DNA from: a virus
IMG/VR virus record: IMGVR_UViG_3300033146_000244
Coordinates: 20,569-84,568 of that record
Strand: one strand, 5' to 3'
DNA length: 64,000 nucleotides
Below the pieces are notes generated by a model. That model did no database searches. It was not told where the DNA came from and was given only the letters and a program-made list of their open reading frames with translations. Shown one piece after another: positions 25,566 to 33,228 of the stretch; within the stretch, counting starts at the first letter, position 1, and every line of letters begins with the position of its first letter. A program made the translations under genes and the position numbers.

Positions 25566-25828
25566 GGCATTCGCTTATTATTAATTGTTTTTAGTCTGCA
25601 TATAAGGTTATTCTTTTTTATCAGTGCATCACCAATACATTTATCTGGGATACGGTCTAACTTACCTCTTAAAACTGATGCAGCTTTATTAAGAGATACA
25701 AATTTTTTCTCACCGTCTATTAGCACGAGAGTTCTTTTAATAACTACGTGCTTCTTTACAGCTCTCTTGGCTGCCCTCTTCTTATTCTTGATGTATTTCT
25801 CTACATCTTTTTGTCTTACACCTGCCAT
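25562..25828 (-). CDS. Small basic protein with a NUMOD1-like C-terminus
   Basis: 88 aa, very rich in Lys/Arg. KKFVSLNKAASVLRGK followed by CIGDALIKKNNLICRLKTI (given in parts) looks like the NUMOD1 helix-turn-helix associated with homing endonucleases and some phage DNA-binding proteins. No nuclease is attached. It lies between the endolysin and a second basic protein. Confidence 0.5.
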   Translation of the reverse strand: MAGVRQKDVEKYIKNKKRAAKRAVKKHVVIKRTLVLIDGEKKFVSLNKAASVLRGKLDRIPDKCIGDALIKKNNLICRLKTINNKRMP

Positions 25829-25830
25829 TA

Positions 25831-26154
25831 TTATTGGTTTTTATTTATTAGTACATTCCTTTTATCTCTTCTTGCCTTCTCCCCTACTCGCATAGGTCTT
25901 GGGTCAGTTGTATTAACAACTTTACCAGTTCTTCTGCATATAGCTATTTTAGTAGCATTCCCTCTCTTCTTCTGCGGTTTGTTACGATTACCACCACCAA
26001 AGTAGTTTTTATTTGTAGGGTGTCTGTAACTAATACTACCATCTTCTTCTATTACTTTTACAGCTGTACCTTCTTTCCAAACAACTTTTTCTTTTACTTT
26101 AATTGCTTTTACCTCTTCCCATCGCTTCTGTTCACTTGTTTTAATTTTGCTCAT
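25831..26154 (-). CDS. Basic hypothetical protein, 107 aa
   Basis: Strongly basic (RKR and KKR clusters, GGGNRNKPQKKRGNATK) with a central beta hairpin (AVKVIEEDGSISYRHPTN). Probably binds nucleic acid or is a small cargo protein; no family recognised. It is separated by 2 bp from the NUMOD1-like gene and preceded upstream by a 150-bp structured gap. Confidence 0.55.
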   Translation of the reverse strand: MSKIKTSEQKRWEEVKAIKVKEKVVWKEGTAVKVIEEDGSISYRHPTNKNYFGGGNRNKPQKKRGNATKIAICRRTGKVVNTTDPRPMRVGEKARRDKRNVLINKNQ

Positions 26155-26169
26155 ATTTATAAGATATTT

Positions 26170-26290
26170 GATATTCTCCTCTGTATTATTACAGTTTAGA
26201 GTTGTAATATCGGTTTAAAACCACTACGCCACGTTAAGGCTATTACATGTAATGGATTTTAGCAGGAATATCTACAAGCCTGCTAGGGAT
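26170..26290. ncRNA. Structured intergenic interval (candidate RNA)
   Basis: The gap 26155-26303 holds no gene but several inverted repeats: GATATTC (26170-26176) with GAATATC (26266-26272), TATTACA (26187-26193) with TGTAATA (26203-26209), the perfect palindrome ATTACATGTAAT (26242-26253), and AGCAGG (26261-26266) with CCTGCT (26279-26284). Some of these are mutually exclusive. One stem resembles an anticodon arm, but no complete tRNA cloverleaf with a T-arm can be drawn. The transcribed strand is presumably minus. Confidence 0.35.
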
Positions 26291-26303
26291 TTCAACCAGT
26301 GTA

Positions 26304-27344
26304 TTATCTTAAACCAGTGAGCCTATTAAACATTGTTTTGTTTATAAGTGCAGCTGGTTTAACTGTTATTCTTTTAGTATAGTAACTTACATTCTTTATC
26401 ACTTCCACATCATTATTTTGCGTATTGATACCATGTAGCACACTCCTATTTTTATAACACTTGTTACTTTGTTCTTTTCGTATATTGTTAGAGTGGTTAC
26501 TATGTAACCTGTTATGATACATACGTTCTAACCTATCATGTTTCTCTATTAACTTAGTCAGTTTATCATCTAAGTAGTCTTGGTAGAACTTAGGTAATGC
26601 ACGTCTTAATACATTATTAGTTTCTACCCCAGCACTGCAATCACAGACAAATGTATCGCCTGCATACTTCTTTATCTGTGCTTCTAAATCCTTTATAACC
26701 CAATATGCCTTTGTATTACTACTTTTTTTATTACCCTTACTAACTAACTCAGATACCTTAGTTGTTATACCATTATTTAGGTAGTATTCATCACGTCGCA
26801 TATATAAATTTGCTACTTGTAACGCACCACTTGACGATACATACTCGTTATTCACGTTCTTTCTATTTATACCCCAGTTGGTTATTATGTCTAGTTCTTG
26901 TCTGTCTTTAATTACTCTTTTTATTTTATAAACCATTTGATTATAGTTTATTTCTTTTTTACTACGTAGCATCTGTCCCATAAATTTGAATGCCTTGTTG
27001 AAGTTATTAGTATTACTGTACCATCTATCATAGCCTACTATCTTTTTGTTCTCCTTATCTACTATTCTATTTAAGTAGTCGTCTTCTCCCGTATGTTCAA
27101 CTACATACTCATCATCGTATTGCCCAAAGTCTCCCTCTATTGCAAAAAATTCCTCTGCATTTATTATGTTTCTTTCAATTCTGCTATCGTATTGACAGTC
27201 CTTAGTAGAATATATAGGAGTATTACCATAAATAGGGTCTAACTCCTGCTCTACTGCTTCTTCAAATCTATCTTCGTAGTTACTTACTACTCTGGTCTCT
27301 ACTACCCAGTTGTCTTTGTTTATTTTGTTTATATCTATTTTCAT
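26304..27344 (-). CDS. Hypothetical protein, 346 aa
   Basis: Start ATG 27344 (MKIDINKINK); an upstream in-frame ATG at 27422 lies inside the tRNA-like element and is rejected. Asn/Lys/Tyr-rich with no recognised domain. Residues ~30-110 are acidic and aromatic; residues ~250-270 contain CDCSAG; the C-terminal third is basic (KHDRLERMYHNRLHSN). No signal peptide. It lies between structured non-coding intervals on both sides. Confidence 0.55.
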   Translation of the reverse strand: MKIDINKINKDNWVVETRVVSNYEDRFEEAVEQELDPIYGNTPIYSTKDCQYDSRIERNIINAEEFFAIEGDFGQYDDEYVVEHTGEDDYLNRIVDKENKKIVGYDRWYSNTNNFNKAFKFMGQMLRSKKEINYNQMVYKIKRVIKDRQELDIITNWGINRKNVNNEYVSSSGALQVANLYMRRDEYYLNNGITTKVSELVSKGNKKSSNTKAYWVIKDLEAQIKKYAGDTFVCDCSAGVETNNVLRRALPKFYQDYLDDKLTKLIEKHDRLERMYHNRLHSNHSNNIRKEQSNKCYKNRSVLHGINTQNNDVEVIKNVSYYTKRITVKPAALINKTMFNRLTGLR

Positions 27345-27376
27345 AATGTTACACCTGTTTAATTGGTTAATAATTG

Positions 27377-27445
27377 CAATACAGGTGGGACTTGAACCCA
27401 CATAACTACCGTAGTAGTGCACTATCCTATTTGTGCTACTGTACC
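27377..27445 (-). tRNA. tRNA-like element without an anticodon loop
   Basis: 69 nt on the minus strand, between two genes. Acceptor GGTACAG (27445-27439) pairs with CTGTATT (27384-27378; two G-U), discriminator G. T8 A9, D-stem GCAC/GTGC with GG in the D-loop, and a perfect T-arm GTGGG-TTCAAGT-CCCAC. The anticodon arm is only ACTAC-TACG-GTAGT: five pairs closed by a four-base UACG loop, so no anticodon triplet is present. Variable loop is 3 nt and no CCA is encoded. The tRNA core is otherwise conventional. It cannot decode; see finding. Confidence 0.6.
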
Positions 27446-27460
27446 ATTGATAATTAGTTA

Positions 27461-27850
27461 TTAATTATCAAGCTCTTTAAGCTGTTTTTCAAGCTCTTCT
27501 ACTGTTAATCTTTCTCTTGCTTTTTTTCTTGCATTATACAACTCTTCTACAAGTTCTGCTCTTCTATCTGCTTTATTTTGTTTTATATCATTCTCCTCTA
27601 TTAACACCTCTCTGTACTCAACCAGTTCTCTAACTACTCCTATTTTAAAGGTAAGTTCTTTTACCTTGCTACTAACTTCTCTTTTTTTAGCAAAGAAGCT
27701 ACCCGACTCTCCAAAAGTAGCTAACTCTCTTTCTAAGCCAAGTCCGTAACTTAGTAAGAACCTTGTGGTCATGTTATTTAATTGACTTACATTTAATACT
27801 CCTTTTGATGTACTGAATGATACATTCTTTAATACTGCTTTCTTAATCAT
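27461..27850 (-). CDS. Hypothetical coiled-coil protein, 129 aa
   Basis: Begins MIKKAVLKNVSFST, then a long helical region; residues ~90-128 (RRAELVEELYNARKKARERL, EELEKQLKELDN) form a strong coiled coil. No domain recognised. It ends 16 bp before the 5' end of the tRNA-like element. Confidence 0.55.
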   Translation of the reverse strand: MIKKAVLKNVSFSTSKGVLNVSQLNNMTTRFLLSYGLGLERELATFGESGSFFAKKREVSSKVKELTFKIGVVRELVEYREVLIEENDIKQNKADRRAELVEELYNARKKARERLTVEELEKQLKELDN

Positions 27851-27881
27851 TTTTATTTGTTTTTAATGGTTTGTAGTGTTA

Positions 27882-30050
27882 TTAAAATCTAACTCTAAGT
27901 AGTCTTGTATGGCTACCTTGTACTTTTATCACTACAGAATCTTCTATCGTAGTGTTAAAGCCTATACCTGCTAATGGCTCGTTCACGTCACTTACTGGTA
28001 TTTGTACCTGTTTTGTAAGTAGTCCTAGTGGTTTTCTTATTTCCATAAGGTCACTTCTAAGATTCTCTACATGGAAGCCTTTTAATGAGTTCTCTACCTT
28101 TACATTGTCTAAAATAAATAAAGCATGTTTGTTACCTACGCTGTTATCTTCCCAATGATTAGGGGTGTACGATACACATCTAACACCATGAAATTCATTT
28201 GTATCTAAATTCCATATTGTTTGTTGCTTGCAGTCTATAGTACTTTCCAAGTGGTCAATTATTGTAAATTTGTCTCCTTCCTTTATAAATGAAACCACGT
28301 CTATTATACTGCCATCACTAACAGCTTTATCGTATTTATAGTGTCTTATTTCTCCTGATAATTCCAATTCAAATTCAAAACCATTATTGTTATCACGTGT
28401 TTTGTAATTATGTACACACATAGTGTACTTACCATCATTCATACTATCTACTGTTTTATAAGTAATATTTTCAACGGCTTTATAGTTTACAAAGCTAGGA
28501 GTTAGTACATCTACATCTAATAAGCACCCATCTGATAAAGTAGTACCCTTATGTTCATAACACACCTTCGGTAGATTAGGTCTTACTAAGTGTACATCGT
28601 AATCACAGTTGTTCCTACCCTCTCCCCAAGACAGAGAACCTCTTATAACTGCTGCAATACTACCACCCAATTCCTTTACTCTTTCCGCTATTGCAGATAT
28701 GCCAGTAAGGTTGTTTCTAAATGTCCAACTAAATTTATTGTCCCAGCTAAACATGTTCTTAGCTGTCGCAACTGTCGGAGCAGTTATTGCCATAAACTTG
28801 TTAGCGTGTCTATGTTCTAATAATACTTGCATCTGTGTTGTTGTAGGTACTATCTCAGATAGGAAGTCTTCATAACTTATCTCTATAACACCTTTTAAAT
28901 CTAAGGTCTTACTTACTGCTGTTGGTTTTACCTTATCAAACAGTGTAATTGTTTTCTTTTTGTTAGATACGTGGTTTATAGCCGATAATGGCAAATCACT
29001 CATTGTAGCAATACGTCTTTCTAAGCTATCCATTAAACCCTTTTCAGTAATAATCTTCTCAGCTAGCTGTAATTGTTTCTTAGTTACAGGAGCTACTGCA
29101 TTCATGTAGTTTACAGGGTCTGCTATTTTGTTGTATTCGCTTACTATATCAGATAACGGGTATTCACCCTCTTCTATCTTCTTTAACGGTACTCCAATAC
29201 TTTTGTTAGCTAATGTAGCTGTAATAGTATTTTCTGTAATACCGACTTTCCAACAGTACAGTGTTCTTTGTTCTTTTGTTTTTAATGTATTGTACTGTTT
29301 TTTAAGTATTATAAATCTCTCTATGTTTGCTATAAACTTATCAGAGTTAATAAGTGACTTTTGATTAATTAAGTCTAGTGCTAACTCTAATGTGTCTATA
29401 CTAAGCAGTTTAAGTCCTTTCTCAAATACTTGTACAGTTGATACCTGTACTGAGTTGTATGCAGCCATAGAACCACTTATTATATAAGCGGCGGGTATGT
29501 CTAAGTAGAAATGATTATACTCCTTTGTATCACCTATCTTAAATAACTTGCTTGTAGGATGTTTCATTATATCCTCCTTCGTATACATTACTATGTTATT
29601 TTTTTTACCTACTCTGTAAGCACCTTTAATTTTCTTATACTGTAGTTCGTTCTTACCTCCTTTCTTTGTTGATGATAGGCTTTTTAGGTAGTCTATATCT
29701 TCTACAAACACACCTGATATTGGTAACGTCTTTATGTACTTATCCATCTTACTTGCTACTTCTCCGTATGTTCCATCTACACCATCTACTTTCCAAATAG
29801 TCTCTATTTCGTTATTGCCATTTATGGCTACGATGTTACCAAATTGACGTAACGTATGCTTACAAGCCATACAATTATGTTTGGTACTCTCTGGGTCTCT
29901 CCAAATTTTATCAGTACCTGTTGGGTATGACCTTAGATATTTCTTCCATGCCTGTTTTTTATTCATGTCCACTATGTACAAGTTTCCGTACTTAGAGCAT
30001 AGCTCATTGAATCTTTTATTTACTGCGTCTGCTAATATTTTAAATTGCAT
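27882..30050 (-). CDS. Large conserved phage protein with DUF2135-like domain
   Basis: 722 aa, the longest unknown gene of the left arm. The N-terminus (ADAVNKRFNELC, then WKKYLRSYPTGTDKIWRDPE, then HNCMACKHTLRQFGNIVAI, in pieces) matches a large protein found in many tailed phages, with a CxxC motif (NCMAC). About residues 460-590 form a YfaP/DUF2135-like domain: SLSWGEGRNNCDYDVHLVRP, then GCLLDVDVLTP, then VENITYK. No enzyme activity is known. No signal peptide. It starts the block after the structured interval at 30051-30323 and may be an early host-takeover protein. Confidence 0.65.
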   Translation of the reverse strand: MQFKILADAVNKRFNELCSKYGNLYIVDMNKKQAWKKYLRSYPTGTDKIWRDPESTKHNCMACKHTLRQFGNIVAINGNNEIETIWKVDGVDGTYGEVASKMDKYIKTLPISGVFVEDIDYLKSLSSTKKGGKNELQYKKIKGAYRVGKKNNIVMYTKEDIMKHPTSKLFKIGDTKEYNHFYLDIPAAYIISGSMAAYNSVQVSTVQVFEKGLKLLSIDTLELALDLINQKSLINSDKFIANIERFIILKKQYNTLKTKEQRTLYCWKVGITENTITATLANKSIGVPLKKIEEGEYPLSDIVSEYNKIADPVNYMNAVAPVTKKQLQLAEKIITEKGLMDSLERRIATMSDLPLSAINHVSNKKKTITLFDKVKPTAVSKTLDLKGVIEISYEDFLSEIVPTTTQMQVLLEHRHANKFMAITAPTVATAKNMFSWDNKFSWTFRNNLTGISAIAERVKELGGSIAAVIRGSLSWGEGRNNCDYDVHLVRPNLPKVCYEHKGTTLSDGCLLDVDVLTPSFVNYKAVENITYKTVDSMNDGKYTMCVHNYKTRDNNNGFEFELELSGEIRHYKYDKAVSDGSIIDVVSFIKEGDKFTIIDHLESTIDCKQQTIWNLDTNEFHGVRCVSYTPNHWEDNSVGNKHALFILDNVKVENSLKGFHVENLRSDLMEIRKPLGLLTKQVQIPVSDVNEPLAGIGFNTTIEDSVVIKVQGSHTRLLRVRF

Positions 30051-30323
30051 AGTTGTATTTATTAAATTGTAATACCATTATTAGTATTTAGCGCCATATC
30101 TACATGTTATTGTAGGGTTAGGTCATATCTATAAGATACGTAACATATCACTATGCTATCTGCTTGACACATGTTTAGGTTGTTGTCTTACTTACCTTGT
30201 CAATGGTAACAACCTATTTATAGTTTCCTATAAATCTTTATACTTGCCGTAAAGGATTCATCAGCCTTACTTACTATTCTTTAATATTCTATTACTACCG
30301 TTACACGGTAGCCCCTGTGTAAA
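30051..30323 (-). ncRNA. Structured non-coding interval (candidate RNA)
   Basis: 273 bp with no gene. Strong stems on the minus strand: CTACCGT/ACGGTAG (30295-30311), ATTTATAG-GAAA-CTATAAAT with a GNRA tetraloop (30216-30235), and GGTTGTT/AACAACC (30178-30214) with an inner ACC/GGT. The GNRA loop and stacked stems suggest a folded RNA, possibly the leader of the 722-aa gene. No riboswitch or ribozyme class is recognised. Confidence 0.4.
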
Positions 30324-30683
30324 TTAGATGCTGCCTAGAAACTCTTTATAATCCCTAAGTGCCGTTTTAACTGTCTTTACTGGCACTTCACAACGTCCTA
30401 AGTACCTTTTGAGGTCTTTCTTATTCTGTGCGTACATTGCACCTTTGATTACATAACTTTCTAAGAGGAGAAAGCGTGTATTAACTACTACCGAATCCTC
30501 ACTCTTTATAGATGTCATCGGCATTATTATCAGTTGGTGCTTATCAGCGGACTCCTTGATAACAAGAGCTGGTCGTTTCTTCCCATGATACTCTGCAATT
30601 ACCACATCGCCTCGTTTAAACTCTGTTATAGCAATGCTGAGGTCGCTATACTGTTTGTTTTTATTTATTAGTTTTTTAGACAT
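30324..30683 (-). CDS. MazF/PemK-like protein without a visible antitoxin
   Basis: 119 aa. The core FKRGDVVIAEYHGKKRPALVI, shortened here to RGDVVIAEYHGKKRPALVI, followed by LIIMPMTSI, matches the MazF/PemK endoribonuclease fold (strand 1 GDVV, RPALVI, then the T-S strand). These enzymes cut RNA at short sequences. No MazE/PemI-type gene is next to it: 274 bp of non-coding sequence precede it. It could act as an RNase against host transcripts, a decoy, or a regulator with the active site retuned. A 12-mer repeat copy lies in its upstream gap. Confidence 0.7.
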   Translation of the reverse strand: MSKKLINKNKQYSDLSIAITEFKRGDVVIAEYHGKKRPALVIKESADKHQLIIMPMTSIKSEDSVVVNTRFLLLESYVIKGAMYAQNKKDLKRYLGRCEVPVKTVKTALRDYKEFLGSI

Positions 30684-30694
30684 GTTGTTTTTTT

Positions 30695-30844
30695 TTATTC
30701 GTCTGCTATTAGTATTTTATAAAGAATCGTATAGTATGTTAGTGCGATTACGTATAGTAGTATTGTATTATTATAATTGTTAGTCCTATCATAGAACTTA
30801 ATACTGTATGCACTACCTACTGGTACTATTATTAGATATTTTAT
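30695..30844 (-). pseudogene. Membrane-protein ORF lacking a start codon
   Basis: A 49-codon open frame ends at TAA 30695-30697 and begins where ATG would be expected with ATA (30844-30842): IKYLIIVPVGSAYS, then a hydrophobic TILLYVIALTYYTILYKILI helix, given here in part. Single-pass membrane composition. No ATG, GTG or TTG in frame. Either a gene with lost start or a short peptide started at ATA; I favour a remnant. Confidence 0.25.
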
Positions 30845-30916
30845 GTCTGTTTGTTGCTATGTTGTTAAACTACCAGTGCAATGTAGTAGGTGCAAAACGC
30901 AGCAAATGATTTACAT

Positions 30917-30928
30917 TTACACTGGGGG
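30917..30928 (+). repeat. Dispersed 12-mer copy 4 (exact, intergenic)
   Basis: The only copy outside a gene, in the 274-bp gap between the MazF-like gene and the secreted protein gene at 30958-31329. Flank ACAT shared with copies 1 and 2. Confidence 0.85.
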
Positions 30929-30957
30929 ATTAGTTGAACTTAAATATGGTTAGTCAC

Positions 30958-31329
30958 TTAGGGTTTATTATAAAATATATAGAACTCTCTAACTCTATCT
31001 ATTTCAATAAAGTTTACTCCTATGTACACGTAAACTCTTTCCTTACCGTTCATTATGTATTGGTACTTGTAGGCTTTTCCTATTGGGTAGTCTGGTAAGT
31101 ATACTCCTTTAACACCCGCCAGTTTATAAGTATCTGTACCTTCATTGTATGAGATAATCATATTGTTATAGCTATCTACATCTACAACTACTGGTGTGTT
31201 TAATGTATACAAGAATGGGTACTCCTCACTCATAGAGTATACATCAATAGCATTGTATGTCTCTACTACCTGTGCTTGTAATGTTATTGTTGTTATAAGC
31301 AATCCTAAAATGATTATTAATTTTTCCAT
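30958..31329 (-). CDS. Secreted protein, 123 aa
   Basis: N-terminal signal peptide MEKLIIILGLLITTITLQAQ with cleavage likely after AQA-like residues near 18-20; the mature part is beta-rich and Tyr-rich (VVVDVDSYNNMIIS, AYKYQYIM, VYVYIGVNFIEI). Exported by the host Sec system to the periplasm. No family recognised. Together with 33781-34179 it makes two phage proteins exported early, possibly acting on the envelope or excluding other phages. Confidence 0.65.
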   Translation of the reverse strand: MEKLIIILGLLITTITLQAQVVETYNAIDVYSMSEEYPFLYTLNTPVVVDVDSYNNMIISYNEGTDTYKLAGVKGVYLPDYPIGKAYKYQYIMNGKERVYVYIGVNFIEIDRVREFYIFYNKP

Positions 31330-31351
31330 ACTATTTGTTTATTAATTATTA

Positions 31352-31729
31352 TTATTGCATATTTATACCTACTATACGTTTGTATAGCTTGTTTCTATTA
31401 TATTCTAATTTACATCGTGCTATTGTTCTGATAGTTCTATTATATACGTCGTTATAATACAGTGTCTCATTACAAAGTTCGTTATACTGTGTTTCTTCTT
31501 CTTCTATCTCCTCTGCTTCATCTACTGCTACTAGTAGAGTCACTAACTCTGCACGCATACCACGAGTAGCGTGTAAGTAACCTTCTTCACTATGTGAGCA
31601 CTTGTAATAATTAATAGCTTCTTCTAAGCTGTTAATTCTATCTACTACATCTTGCATAGTTGTGACTGTTACGTCATTTCTATCTTGGTAGAATGACCTA
31701 CCGTCTGAATCCATTGCTGATTGTCCCAT
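31352..31729 (-). CDS. Hypothetical acidic protein, 125 aa
   Basis: Helical; residues ~70-85 are strongly acidic (DEAEEIEEEETQYNE). Two cysteines (YKCSHSEEGY and ARCKLEY regions). No domain recognised. Start ATG follows a 100-bp gap (31730-31830) that contains only a hairpin ATACCT/AGGTAT and no gene. Confidence 0.55.
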   Translation of the reverse strand: MGQSAMDSDGRSFYQDRNDVTVTTMQDVVDRINSLEEAINYYKCSHSEEGYLHATRGMRAELVTLLVAVDEAEEIEEEETQYNELCNETLYYNDVYNRTIRTIARCKLEYNRNKLYKRIVGINMQ

Positions 31730-31830
31730 TTGTTGTTGTTTTAATTGGTTAATATTTAGTAGCTGCTTTATAGTAGTTCCTTTTTGTGCCAGATACCTAT
31801 CTAAGAGGTATTTAACTGTGATGTCTTTAT

Positions 31831-32565
31831 TTACTTACTATTATACTTGTTAAATACTTCTGTGTCTATCTGCACCATTAATTTATTAAAATGCTTTAAG
31901 TGTTTTCCTCTTCTGCTTGTTACCGATGCCATGTTTATTACCTTGTTGAAGTATTCTATGAGCATCTCTCTTTCGTTCATTGATAATACAGTACTGTTAC
32001 CAGCAGCGCACTGTCTAGCTGTGCAGCTTGGAGGTATTGGTCTATTATACGTATTCATTATACATGTGTCGCAGTTATCACCTGCTTTGTCGCATAGTTT
32101 GCACGTACTCCATGATAATTCGTGTGTATATAGTATGTATTCTCTTCTGGTGGCTACTAAGGCTTTTATCCAACCTTTATTTTTTATAGTATCTAGTAGT
32201 TCAAATATATTATACACTTCATTATCTATTTTGTTTAATGCTATGCCCATAATAGAATTGGGTGTATAGCTTTCTTCTGATTCTATACCATGTGTGTCCA
32301 CATATTCAATAATGCGAGTGTAGTACTCTATTATCCTGTTTGTTGCTTTTGTATCCATTTCTTCGCTAGCACCTCCTACACAATGTCGTACAAGACAACC
32401 ATTATCGTAGTTGTGTACTTTAAATATACATTTATCACAAGCACCTCCAACAAGTGCGCACATTTTACAGTAGTCTTTATCAAACATATGTGTTTTCTTT
32501 TTATACTCTTTTAAAGTAGCTCTCATTGCTTTGAGGGTATCTCTGGTTATTTTATTGTGTTTCAT
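31831..32565 (-). CDS. Protein with a duplicated Cys-rich module
   Basis: 244 aa from ATG 32565 (MKHNKITRD); the frame is open upstream but overlaps the previous stop. Contains two copies of a zinc-type module ~130 residues apart: CKMCALVGGACDKC...GCLVRHC and CKLCDKAGDNCDTC...SCTARQC. Each is followed by a helical region with a conserved pattern (IIEYYTRIIEYV and LIEYFNKVINM), so the whole half is duplicated. Probably binds zinc and nucleic acid or protein. Next to the second glucosaminidase. Function unknown. Confidence 0.65.
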   Translation of the reverse strand: MKHNKITRDTLKAMRATLKEYKKKTHMFDKDYCKMCALVGGACDKCIFKVHNYDNGCLVRHCVGGASEEMDTKATNRIIEYYTRIIEYVDTHGIESEESYTPNSIMGIALNKIDNEVYNIFELLDTIKNKGWIKALVATRREYILYTHELSWSTCKLCDKAGDNCDTCIMNTYNRPIPPSCTARQCAAGNSTVLSMNEREMLIEYFNKVINMASVTSRRGKHLKHFNKLMVQIDTEVFNKYNSK

Positions 32566-32579
32566 AGTGTTGTTTTGTT

Positions 32580-33194
32580 TTATTGTTGTTTGTATATGTG
32601 AATAAAAGTGTTGTAGTATTCTGGTGCTGTATAATAGCCACACGTCTTCATATCTTTAAAGAATTGTAGAGGTGTCTTTGATTCGTGTAAAATTTTGTAT
32701 CTATCTCTTTCAAAGAGATTATTAATTATGTAGCTTATAGCTTCGTGTTGATTATTAAAAGACATGAAGGATAGTTCCATAGGAGTTCTAACCCCATCGT
32801 AATACTCTACTGTGCTAATAGGGTCTTTACCTCCTTGTATTCCAAATGGGTTGTTTCTCTTGTTGTATAGGCTGTTGCTATAAGGGTGTCCTATGCTGTT
32901 GCTACTCTCAGAGACTGCAATTACTTGGATGCACCTTATTAGTTCTTCATTTGATAGTTTGTAACTCTTACTTGCCTTATTTATTATGTGTGAGAATAAA
33001 GGGTAAGTTATTCTCATAACCTCTCCTCTTTGTCTTCCTGTGTAAGAGTTATTCCTAAGAATAGCATCAACAGCTTTTAAATTAATGACTGTACTACTGC
33101 TTTGTATTACAGTTCGGCAAGTTACTTTAACCTCTTCTTTATTATTGCTACCACCTAACAGTAGTAGCAATGTAATTAATAGTGTGTGTTTCAT
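32580..33194 (-). CDS. Secreted glucosaminidase-type lysozyme (second copy)
   Basis: 204 aa. Starts with a hydrophobic signal MKHTLLITLLLLLGG. The catalytic block IQVIAVSESSNSIG places the Glu at E96; then NKRNNPFGIQG and MSFNNQHEAISYIINNLFERDRY, seen in parts, and CGYYTAPEY match the FlgJ/GH73 pattern, like the endolysin at 24726-25565. Shorter and with a cleavable-looking signal rather than an anchor. It may open the cell wall during DNA entry or serve lysis. It is in the promoter-proximal part of the left arm, so it should be expressed early. Confidence 0.75.
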   Translation of the reverse strand: MKHTLLITLLLLLGGSNNKEEVKVTCRTVIQSSSTVINLKAVDAILRNNSYTGRQRGEVMRITYPLFSHIINKASKSYKLSNEELIRCIQVIAVSESSNSIGHPYSNSLYNKRNNPFGIQGGKDPISTVEYYDGVRTPMELSFMSFNNQHEAISYIINNLFERDRYKILHESKTPLQFFKDMKTCGYYTAPEYYNTFIHIYKQQ

Positions 33195-33228
33195 GTGTGT
33201 TGTCTGCTGTTATTAACTTCAAGCTGTT

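Noticed and set aside
26186-26210. A tRNA-Leu(UAG) or amber suppressor tRNA in the structured gap
   Set aside because: A stem-loop like an anticodon arm can be drawn on either strand, but no T-arm or consistent acceptor stem accompanies it.
30051-30323. Hammerhead ribozyme (CTGATGA and GAAA both occur on the minus strand)
   Set aside because: The GAAA is the loop of a perfect 8-bp hairpin and no stem II can form between the two boxes, so the conserved core cannot assemble.
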